The notes under the pieces were generated by a model. The model searched no databases, was not told the DNA's origin, and worked only from the letters and a program-made list of their open reading frames with translations. Below are positions 55,340 through 64,000 of a stretch of 64,000 nt of DNA, piece by piece. The stretch spans positions 1,860,001-1,924,000 of the forward strand of contig CAWGMT010000012.1 of the NCBI GenBank assembly GCA_963823675.1, in the 5' to 3' direction. The translations under genes were made by a program, and so were the position numbers. Within the stretch, counting starts at the first letter, position 1; each line of letters opens with the position of its first letter. Source of the DNA: CAWGMT01 sp963823675 (GTDB taxonomy: Bacteria > Planctomycetota > Planctomycetia > Isosphaerales > Isosphaeraceae).

Positions 55340-58300
55340 ATGACCGGATGCGCTGCGCGGATTACAAGCAGAAAGTGCCTTGAGAAGCGGCGCGGAGAAA
55401 GCGGTGTCCGCGCGCGCTGGCTCGCCGCCCTCGTCGGGCTCTTGGCAATCGCCGCAGGCTCGGACGCGGCGGGGGACGACGGGAATGTGTCCGATGCCTT
55501 GTTGCCTTCCCAGGAAAAGCTTACCTGGGGCGAGGAGCCGCTCGAAGTCGTCAGTTCGCGGCGCGAGCAAATCTGTCTCAACGGCATCTGGCAGTTCGTG
55601 CCGGTGCTCGACGCCAGGGAGACGCAACCCCCCGGCGACCTGGCATACATCCGCGTGCCAGGTTCGTGGCAGTCAGGACTTGTCTCAGAACAGGGACGCG
55701 GTCCCGCCTGGCAGCGCTGGGGCGGCGGCACGGGCAATTCGGCTGCATGGTACCGGAGGAAGATCAAGGTCCCCGAGCACTGGGCAGGCCGAGCCGTGAT
55801 CCTCAGCCTGGAGCGAGTGAGCACCGACGCGATCATCTACGTCAATGGCACCAAGTGCGGCGGCATTTCCTGGCCGGCCGGCGACGTCGAGATCAGCGAG
55901 GCCGTGAAGCCCGGTGAGGATGCCGTTCTCTGCGTCCTGGTCAGCGCGACCACCGAAGGGACAAACCGGACGTTCCTGGACCCGGGCCGCGTCGTCAACC
56001 GCGCGGCGGCCCTCGAGTCGAGGGGCCTGATCGGTGACGTGATCCTTTCCAGCCGTCCCAAGGGTGCGCACGTGAGCGACATCTTCGTGCAGACGTTCGA
56101 CGCGCAAGAAAGAGCTGAAGCTGGAAGTCGAGGTCGCCGGCGTCGCCGCCGCTGGGCCCGTGCAATTCGAGGCCCGAGTCTTCGATCGCGGCGGCAACGA
56201 GGTCAAGCGCGAGGCGCCGCGGCCAGGCTCGACGGAACGACGACGCAAACGCTATCTCTCTCGTGGACCTGGGAAAACCCGGCGCTCTGGGACTTCCGCC
56301 AGCCCAACCTCTACACGCTGCGGCTGAAGGCCAAGGGCCCGGGCCTCGACGACGAATACGCGCAGCGGTTCGGGTTCCGCGAATTCTGGATCGAAGGCCG
56401 GAGATTCTTCTTGAACGGCACCGAAATCCACTTGCGGCCGACTTGCCACACGTATATGGAATTCATGATGTCAGGAGTTTCAAAGCTGATCGACGCCCAC
56501 ATCGACGGCGTTACCGCGGCCGGGTTCAATAGCGAGGAGATGTGGCCGGTCAACCACGACGAGAGGGGCAAACGGAATTATCGCGAGCTCTGGGCCGACC
56601 GGGCGGATCAGAAGGGGTTCCTGCTCCTGGGCACGGCAATGAATTTGAAAGAGGGCCAGTGGCACCGCACCGGTTACAAGGAGATCTGGCGGAAAAAGCT
56701 GGAGCAGGACCTGCGCCGCTATCGTAATCACCCGTCGATCGTGATCTGGACCACCAACCCCAACTGGCTCGGTCACGGGCTCGATCAGGACCCGCGCTAC
56801 GTCGGCCGCAGGCGTGAGATCGCCGACGCCGGTTGGAGGGCGTGCGCCGCCATCGCCCGGGAAGGCAACGCCGCGATCAAGAAGCTCGACCCGACCCGGC
56901 CCGTGCTCAATCACGCAGGCAGCAGCGTCGGCGACATTTACAATATCAATGCGTATTTGAACTTCATCCCCCTGCAAGAGCGCGAGGAGTGGCTTTCGGA
57001 GTGGAGCAAGAACGGCGACATGCCGCTATTGTGCGTGGAGTATGGGACACCGTGGAAATACTCGTTCTTGCGTGGCCGCTCTGGCATGCAGGCGGGGAGG
57101 AGCGAGCCGCTCGTCACCGAGTATTGCGCGACCTACTTGGGCTCCCGTGCCTACGCACTTGAGACCGCGGAGTATCGGCGGGCGATCCGATCGAAGTTCC
57201 AAGGCGGGATGGCCTACCGCGAATGGGACCAGGACCCGGTCGTCGACTTCTGCCCGGCGTTTCAGGAGCTCCAGGCGCTCTTCAACCGGAATACGTACCG
57301 GAGCTGGCGGACCTGGGGCTTAAGCGGCGGCATGGTCCCCTGGGATTACGGTTACGGCTGGGACGTATTCTTGAACGAACGGCGCCGGAGGAAGGTGCCC
57401 GACGCGATCGAGCCGCTGGGCCCCTTCCAGCCAGGAGCGCGCGGCATGTACGCTGCGAGCGCCAACAAGGCATTCACCAGGCCGTTTCAACCCGAGGGGA
57501 CGGACGTCTACCCGGCAGGTGTCGCCTTGATGGACGCCGACGGACCAACCCTCGCCTGGATCTCGGGGCCAGGCGACGCATTCACGGCCAAGGACCATTC
57601 GTTCGCTGCCGGGCAGGAGGTCCGCAAGCAGGCGGTCCTGATCAACGACGAACGCACGCGCCAGGATTTCGTCTATCGCATTGATGTCCGGCTGGACGGC
57701 AAGGATGTCATCAAACTCGATGGAAGCGGAGCGCTCGACCCGTCCCGGACATTGTTCGTACCGTTGCAGTTCCGTGTGCCCGACCTTGCGGGCAAACCAA
57801 GTGCCGCGGGGACGATGACTTTGACAGCGCAGATCGGTGCGCACCAGCATCGGGACTCCTTGGCCTTCCACGCATTCGCGAAACCGCCTCGCACGAACCA
57901 GCGGGTGAGGCTCTACGACCCCGCCGGCAAGACCCGTGCGATGCTGACTTCGCTCGGCTGCGCGGTCGAGGATTGGAAGGGCACCCCGATCGGCGGGCTG
58001 ATCGTGATCGGCCGCGAAGCGCTTTCCGGCGGCCCGGCATTCCCGTTTGACCTGGAGGGGACGGTGCGGGCGGGCGCGCGGGTTTTAATCTGTACTCAGA
58101 AACCGGAATGGCTTCGCGAGCAGTTGGGCTTCCGGGTGGCCAGCCACCTTGCGCAGAGTGTTTTCCGTCGCGCGCGATCACCCCGTGCTGCATGGCTTGG
58201 GCGCCAGCGACCTGGCCGATTGGGCCGGTGTGAGCACTCTGGTAAGGGCGCACCCCGAGTCGAGCCTTCAGAGCCCGGCGTGGCGCTCGCCGAAATACGG

Positions 58301-59185
58301 CTGGCACTGGGGCAACCGCGGCGCAGTCACAAGCGCGGCCGTCGAGAAGCCGCACCGGAGCGGCTGGCGGCCGATTCTCGAATGCGAGTTTGACCTGGCT
58401 TACTCGCCGCTACTGGAGCTCGACCTCGGCCTGGGCCGTTTGATCCTGTCCACGCTCGACCTGGAGGATCACGTTCCGCTCGACGCGGCCGCGGCCGTGC
58501 TGGCCGAGAACCTGATCGAGTATGCGGGCGCGTCGCCGGCGATTCCGCGCCGCGGCGCACGATCGTCATGGACGCCCAGGACCAAAAGGCGGCGTTGGAC
58601 GGCCTGGGCCTTCTCTATGAGGTCTCGGATCGGATCGAGCCGGGCGCGGACCTGGTGATCATCGGCCGGCAGGGCAAACACCGGGAGGCCGAAATCGAGC
58701 GCTACCTGAAAGGCGGCGGCAGGGTCTTGTTCCTCGCTCGTGCGGACTCCGACTGCGCGTTCGGCGTGAAACTGGAGCGAGCCGCTGGATTCGCGGGCTC
58801 GATTCACGTTCCCGAATGGCCGGAGTGCCGGGGGCTTAGCCCCTCCGACCTTCGCTGGCGCTCTGAGCACCGGGCATGGGTCGTCAAGGCCGGCGCCGAG
58901 ATTGGGGCGGACGGACTACTCGGACGTTTGCGCATGGGGAACGGAGTCGCCGTCTTCTGCCAGCTTGATCCCAACCAATTCGAGGCGGAAACCGCAACCT
59001 ATTTTCGGTTGACGCGCTGGCGGCAGACGCGGGCCCTCGCGCAATTACTCGCCAATCTCGGCGCCACGTTCTCCGCCGACAAGTACACGGCGAGCCTCGC
59101 CAAGAACCCGACGGGTCTGTACCATGCCGACTACCGGCCCGACTTCGAGTCCGGCGACGATCCCTACCGGTACTTCCGCTGGTGA
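55340..59185 (+). CDS. Giant secreted GH2-family protein (four frame breaks)
   Basis: About 1280 residues. A signal-like stretch (RWLAALVGLLAIAAGSDA) precedes the GH2 N-terminal jelly roll (ICLNGIWQFVPVLDA; IRVPGSWQ; YRRKIKVPEHWAGRAVILSL), an Ig-like domain and a TIM barrel (FGFREFWIEGRRFFLNGTEI). Breaks near 56105 and 56235 compensate each other; the intervening frame gives KKELKLEVEVAGVAAAGPVQ. In the barrel SIVIWTTNPNWLGHG replaces the usual N-E acid/base site, while LLCVEYGTPWK keeps a nucleophile-like Glu. Breaks near 58150 and 58560 connect a C-terminal part with TIVMDAQDQKAALDGLGLLY and LKGGGRVLFLARADSD, resembling a class-I amidotransferase-like fold. Exo-glycosidase is likely but activity is uncertain. 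Confidence 0.75.
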
Positions 59186-59247
59186 CGCGCTCGGCAAGCA
59201 GAGTGACACCGATCACGCGCTTCCAGGTGCGTCTCGACTTGCTCGAG

Positions 59248-62126
59248 TCAGCGCATGGGCGGCGCGGGCTGGCCCTTGGCATCGCCCGGCACGTCGAGCC
59301 GCGCCAGCCGCGCGCGGGCCGCTGCCAGCACGGCCGCTGGGGCTTTGATCTGCGCCCGCTCCATGGCTTCCACGGCCTCCCTCAAATTGGCGTTGGCCTG
59401 TGCCCGGTCTCCCAGGCGGAGATTGTAGCCGCCGATCAGACTCTGGAGGTGCGGGCTCAGCCAGTCGAGGCGCCGGTCCAGGTATCGCGCGTCGTTGAGC
59501 ACCGCGGTCAAGAGCTCGATCGCGATCTTCGGGTCGCCGTGCTCGGCGAGCGCGTCGGCGAGCGAACCGGCGTAGCGGTCAGCCGGGATGGAAAAGGGCG
59601 CGTACTTCGCATGATCGGGCAAGATCGGCAGGAGCGATCTCCCGGCGGCTTCGTCGTGGCCACGGGTCAATTCGATTCGCGCCAACGAAACGTTGAGCGT
59701 CGCCTCATGCTGATCGCGATCGGCCCTCCCGCCGAGCCCCTTCGAGAGGATCGCGAGTGCCTGGCGGTATTGCGCGATGGCGCCGTCGAGATCGCCCGTC
59801 GCCTCGAGAATCCACCCGTAGTCGCGCGACGCTGTGGCCCGGAGGTAGTGGTCCGGGCCGAGCACTCGCGCCATGGCGTCCGGGATTGGCTGAAGCTTCG
59901 TCCGGGCCTCCGCCATCTTGCCGCGGCTCGCGAGGATCATGCCGCACTCCTGGAGGGCGGAGAGGGTTTGCGGAAATTCAGGCCCGAACCGCCGCACCCA
60001 GGCTTCGCCGGTCTCTCGCGCGAGGGACTCGGCCTCGGCAAGCTCGGCATCGGTCCGGCCGTACCGCAGTGCAACCACCAGGTTGCTGGCAGCGCGCAAG
60101 GTGAGCTCGTGCTCGAGGCCGTAGCGGCGGCGCTGGATTTCCAGGTTCTCCCGGAGAAGCGGCACCGCCCGGTCAATCCGCCGGTAGAGCGCCGCCAGAT
60201 TCGCCGCGGCGTAAACAGTCTCGGGGTGCTCGCGCCCAGATACATCTCGGCCATTTTGAGGGTCTGGTCCAGTTCCCCGAGGATCACGAATCGTCCGCTC
60301 AGGGCGCGGGCCCGAAGGGCGCGGTTTCGGGCAAAGAGCACGTCCTCCATGGGGGCGTCGGATGCGATCAAGAGGACATAGGCCCTTCGGAGCTGCTTCT
60401 CGGCCTCTGGGTAGACTCCCAGGCCGAGGTAGGCATAACCGATGGTCGAGCGTACGGCACCCTCCACGCTGGGCTCGCCGGCAATCGACGATTCGGGCAA
60501 GTCCATCGACTTGACAGCCCGGTCGAGCACCTGGCGCACCGTGACGTTTTCGCTGGCGGCGAAGCGCTCTGGTCCGGCCTGCGCGAGCAGATCATTGACC
60601 AGGAAGTTGTTGACCGCCTGGGCCCGCGCCTGCGCCGCGAGGGCCGCCCGGCGCTCGCGATCGATCCGCGTCCGCGACTGGCCGAGCAGCACCGTGCTCA
60701 CGGCCAAGACAACGACGGCCGTCTGGACCAGCCCCGCCCCGACGGCAACGGCGGTGCGGTGCTTGCGCGCCAGCGCCAGCCGCACCGGGGCCGGGGCACG
60801 AAACACCGAGACCGGCTCGTCAGCCGCCCACCGCTCGAACGTCGTCCTTCAAGGCCAGACAAGACGGATAGCGCTTGTCTGGCTTTGTCGCCATCGCCTT
60901 CAGGCAGATGGCCTCGAGCGCCGGATCGATGCTCGCGTCGAGCTGGCGCGGGCGTACAAACTCGCCATTCTTGACCTTGCGGAGCACCTCGCCGACGTCG
61001 CCCTCAAACGGCGGCTTGCCGGTCAGCAGGCAATACAGCGTCGCGCCCAGGCTGTACACGTCGCTCTGAGGACCGAGCTGGTCCAGGTCGCCGGCGGCCT
61101 GCTCAGGGCTCATGTAGGCAGGCGTGCCCAGGCGCTCCCTGGCAAAGTCTCGGCGCTTCCGCTCCCGGAACTGGGCATGAGAGAGCGCTCGTCGCCGGCG
61201 CGGTCGGCGCGAGCCTCGGCCTTTCCGCCGATTGACTTGGCGAGGCCCCAATCGATCACCAGGGTCTCGCCGTGCTTGCCGACGATGACGTTTGCCGGCT
61301 TGACATCCCTGTGGAGCACCCGCCGGCTGTGAGCATACTCGATCGTGTTGCACACGTCGGTGAAACGCCGCAGCAGGCTGCGCAGCTCCAGCGACCGCCG
61401 GCCGGCATCCTTCTTCAGCGTCGCGTCGGCACGAAAGCGCTCGATCGCCTCTTTGAGGCTGTCGCCTTTGATGAACCGCATCGCGTAATACGGCCGGCCG
61501 CTCTCGTCGGTACCCAGGCCGTAAACCGGGACGATCCCAGGATGCTCGAGCCCGCCGGTGATCTCGGCCTCGATCAAAAAGCGACGGCGGCTCTCGGGTT
61601 CATCGGCGAGTTTGGGGAGAATCTGCTTGAGGGCGACCTCGCGATTGAGCGCAGCGTCGAAGGCGATGAAAACGGCACCGAGGCCGCCCGATGCGTGGGG
61701 CCTCAGTATGCGGAACCGGGCTCCGTCGGCAGCGGAAGAGCCGGCGGCGTAGTTGGTGGTCCGGTCGGCATCGCCGTCGCTGTCCTCAATCGTGGAGGTG
61801 CGGATCTGGGCGATCGAGGCCTCGACCGCAGGCGCGGCGGCGGCCAGACTTTCGCGCGTCGAGCGATTGATGTCCAGCGCGGCGATGCTTCGCTCGGCGT
61901 CGCCGCCGTGGACCTTCAGGTGCGTGTCGACCAACGCTTCAAGGAGCGGCACGTGCTCCTGCCGCAGGGCACCCTGCTCGTTCAGCAGAGCGGCCAAGGG
62001 CTTTCCGGGCGCGGCAGTCCAGACCGCGAAGGCCAGTACGAGTTGGTCGCGCGTTACCAGAGCGTTCTGAAGGGCGAGCAGTCCCAGGAGCAGGTCGCGC
62101 GGCGCGTAAGCAGAGCGTATCATCAT
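59248..62126 (-). CDS. Ser/Thr protein kinase with membrane helix and TPR tail (three frame breaks)
   Basis: About 960 residues from ATG 62126 (or 62123). N-terminal helical region (RDLLLGLLALQNALVTRDQL) common to planctomycete kinases; then the kinase: glycine loop HASGGLGAVF, VALKQI lysine, HRDVKPANVIV catalytic loop, DWGLAK in place of DFG. After a break near 61130: GTPAYMSPEQAAGDLDQLGP and SDVYSLGATLYCLLTGKPPF. After a break near 60820: a membrane helix (GLVQTAVVVLAVSTVLLG) and degradative helices. After a break near 60210: TPR repeats (DGAIAQYRQALAILSKGLGG). An Hanks-type receptor kinase, probably sensing through the TPR part outside the cytoplasm. Converges with GH2. Confidence 0.82.
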
Positions 62127-62393
62127 GGTGCGTCCCGGCCCGTGCCGGGGAACCACCGACCAACCCCGACTTTTCCGGCGTGGAGCGCCGGCGGGCCGTG
62201 AACCATGATAGCCCAGATCGCCGGTATGCGACATGCCTGGGCCACCCAACCGAGGCGGAGTCTTTGGTGTCGTGGAACCCCCATGAACGCGAAGGACATG
62301 CGCTGCAAACGGGTCGGCTGGTGGCACGACCCACTCGCCGACGGTATTTCGCGCACGAGTCATCCTTACAGTCGGTGACAAGGTGTCAGGGGA
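62127..62393. other. Upstream region of the kinase gene, no gene seen
   Basis: No convincing coding frame. It must contain the kinase promoter, but no -35/-10 pair stands out. Confidence 0.5.
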
Positions 62394-62760
62394 TTATGCA
62401 GGCCCCGTCCCAGTCGGGTTGTCGGAGAGGACCGTGGCATACCCGCTCGTCCGGTTGTTCGACCGGATCGACGGATCCGCGGGGCTGCCGTTAATCGACA
62501 GGAGCTGGCCACTGGACGTGACGGCCAGGCCCTGCGGGGCCGTCACCGACTCGGTGGCGGGGGGCGTCGCCGTCTCTGCACCGACGTGATAGGTCGGGGG
62601 CACGCCGTCCACGATAAAAGCCGTGGGCGCGCCGATGTAAATGGCCCCGGTCGAGCTGACGGCAAGCCCGGCGAGCGACCTGTCGAAGAGATTGTTCGAC
62701 GATCCGTTGTTGCCCGCGACCAGGGTCCGCTTGGCGCTACTGTTCTGTATCGTTGCGCCC
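62394..62760 (-). pseudogene. C-terminal fragment of a secreted beta-propeller-like protein
   Basis: About 120 residues ending at a proper stop, with two repeats of the type SLAGLAVSSTGAIYIGAPTA and APQGLAVTSSGQLLSINGSP, as in NHL-like extracellular propellers. The frame opens without a start or signal peptide and its upstream neighbour is the unrelated gene at 62824. Probably a remnant. Confidence 0.45.
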
Positions 62761-62823
62761 GTTGCGCGCTACGACCTGAACGACTGACCCTTCCGGCCGT
62801 CCGAATACAACCTTCGGCATCCT

Positions 62824-64000
62824 CTAATCAGAAACCGTCGGCGTCGTCCCATCGCCCCACTCATCCGAGGGATCGTCGGGCAAGCGCTTGAGGTACGTGC
62901 CAACGAGGGCAAGATCGGAGGGCGGATAGGCCCCTCGCTCGCGGCGGTAAAGTTCGTTGGCCAGGAGAACGACCAGGCTTCGATACGTTCGACGTTCCTC
63001 GAGGCGAGGGTATGCCCGTAGCGGGGATCCGAGCACGCGCCGGGCATCGTGAGTGCTTACGAGCCATTCCCCGATTTCGCGCGGGGATCGCACGCGGGCT
63101 CCGGCCGGCGCCTCGGGACTGACAGGGTAGATTGGCAGAGCCACCTTCTCCACCAAGACTTGAGTCAAGACCTTCACTGCCGGCTTTGGTCGCTGCTCGG
63201 GCGGGATTACGCTCTGAGCCAGCCAGTTGGCGAAAACGAGTCGCAGAACCCTGCGACTGCGGTCGGGCTCGCGGATCAGAAACCGGCGCGCGGCATACAC
63301 CCTCGCGGCAAGGTCTGGCGGCAACTGCATGTCGCCGAATCGATAGAGCAGATCGTCGCCCTGCCCGTGCTCGAGATACCCATTGGGGTCGTCGAGCAAC
63401 TGCATGATTTCCAGATAGTCGCGCTTGAGCGAAAACGAGTCCGGCTCGAACGCCACCCCCTTTTCAACCAGCTCGTCCAGGGCCCGTCGAAGTTGGGGAA
63501 TCGTGGTCCGCGGGTCGGCCGCCCACGATTGCAGGCGCTTTCTTAGCCCGTCCATTTTGGCGTTGGTGGAAAATCGTTCACGAAAATTCACCCGTCGGCT
63601 CAAGTGTGACGTCATACGCAGTACCGACCGATAGTGCGTCCAGGCGCCCGTCATGTCGCCGGCTTGCTCCCGGCGTCCGCCTTCGAGGAATGCGAGCCAG
63701 GTAAGGTAGACTCGGATGGTGTCGTCGCGCCCCGCATCATGGTGGGCGCCGGGAACAAAAATCCCGTCGGCCTGGTCGGCTCCCATCAGAAGCCACCGCA
63801 GCGCCGCACCATTGGCCGCGACCCATTCGCGCAGCTTGGGATCAGCCTTGGACCACGGGACGGAAGCTGCACCGGCAATCACGGCTCGCGGCAGTTCCGG
63901 GAACGGGCTGAGCGCTTCCTGCGCGCGGCGGTAGTACGTGAAGGCGTTTTGTTCGTCCGGCATTCTTATGGCGCGAAAGGCCGAAGCGTCGAATGGGTCG
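62824..64000 (-). CDS. Hypothetical planctomycete protein, 5' end outside window
   Basis: At least 391 residues. Although an ATG occurs at 63963, the frame stays open to the window edge and reads PFDASAFRAIRMPDEQNAFT, which looks like continuous conserved sequence, so the gene is partial. Mainly helical, with YYRRAQEALSPFP, WVAANGAALRWLLMGADQAD, HYRSVLRMTSHLSRRVNFRE and a C-terminal block YRSLVVLLANELYRRERGAY followed by PSDEWGDGTTPTVSD. The last part, with residues typical of type II secretion pseudopilin-like or DUF1559-type ends, recurs in planctomycete hypothetical proteins. No catalytic motif; function unknown. Confidence 0.6.
   Translation of the reverse strand, partial: DPFDASAFRAIRMPDEQNAFTYYRRAQEALSPFPELPRAVIAGAASVPWSKADPKLREWVAANGAALRWLLMGADQADGIFVPGAHHDAGRDDTIRVYLTWLAFLEGGRREQAGDMTGAWTHYRSVLRMTSHLSRRVNFRERFSTNAKMDGLRKRLQSWAADPRTTIPQLRRALDELVEKGVAFEPDSFSLKRDYLEIMQLLDDPNGYLEHGQGDDLLYRFGDMQLPPDLAARVYAARRFLIREPDRSRRVLRLVFANWLAQSVIPPEQRPKPAVKVLTQVLVEKVALPIYPVSPEAPAGARVRSPREIGEWLVSTHDARRVLGSPLRAYPRLEERRTYRSLVVLLANELYRRERGAYPPSDLALVGTYLKRLPDDPSDEWGDGTTPTVSD

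Overview
The window is GC-rich DNA from a member of the Planctomycetota (MAG-like or draft quality). The evidence is the family content: DUF1501, DUF1549/DUF1553, DUF1552 and DUF1587/1592-type cytochrome proteins, DUF1080 and DUF1111 proteins, a secreted sulfatase, membrane proteins beginning with an NPYxPP motif, a hybrid Ser/Thr kinase-TPR protein, and an LExRxLLS-type N-terminus on a secreted hydrolase. The rank below phylum cannot be fixed from this sequence. No rRNA, tRNA, CRISPR array, complete insertion sequence or replication origin was recognised.

Layout. 0-4 kb: 3' part of a DUF1111 di-heme protein, a DUF2628 membrane protein, then a DUF1080 protein and a secreted beta-helix protein. 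4.4-6.8 kb: a VOC protein and a PQQ beta-propeller dehydrogenase. 6.9-14 kb: a tightly packed plus-strand cluster (membrane protein, zinc-ribbon membrane protein, Tes/MJ0619-like radical SAM enzyme, Lgt-like transferase, very large secreted Ig-like/carboxypeptidase-regulatory protein). 14-22.4 kb: SGNH hydrolase, methyltransferase, LysR regulator, GH16-like protein, arsM and a sulfatase. 22.6-34.3 kb: two planctomycete cytochrome cassettes on the minus strand (WD40/cytochrome + DUF1549/1553 + DUF1501, then DUF1552 + DUF1587/1592). 34.6-42.5 kb: membrane proteins, a DUF6817 protein, an M14-S9 double peptidase and a Uma2 nuclease. 43-49.6 kb: a dead VapBC-type pair, an alpha/beta hydrolase, a glycosidase/beta-lactamase-fold fusion, a PLP dehydratase and a quinone oxidoreductase. 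49.6-55.2 kb: an accessory island with lower GC by eye (DinB, toxin-tip-like protein, HEPN/immunity-like protein, decayed toxin-antitoxin locus, and tandemly duplicated EVE/PUA-like-HNH endonucleases). 55.3-64 kb: a giant GH2 protein, a kinase-TPR protein and a partial hypothetical protein.

About thirty single-base frame breaks interrupt otherwise well conserved proteins, while many neighbours are intact. Both halves usually stay readable and free of stops, so most breaks look like indel errors in the sequence rather than biological decay. A smaller set (VapC nonsense codon, RelE/ParE tail, WD40, TPR and beta-propeller scraps) looks like real gene decay. Frame-broken genes are annotated as one feature spanning all pieces, with the break positions stated.

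Themes. Much of the window encodes secreted or periplasmic proteins for degrading polymers (GH2, GH16-like, sulfatase, beta-helix, DUF1080, esterase, M14-S9 peptidase), plus the envelope cytochrome modules typical of the phylum. The two most unusual blocks are the radical SAM/Lgt-like cluster, which suggests envelope lipid modification, and the accessory island at 50-55 kb, which suggests defence against modified DNA and toxin conflict.
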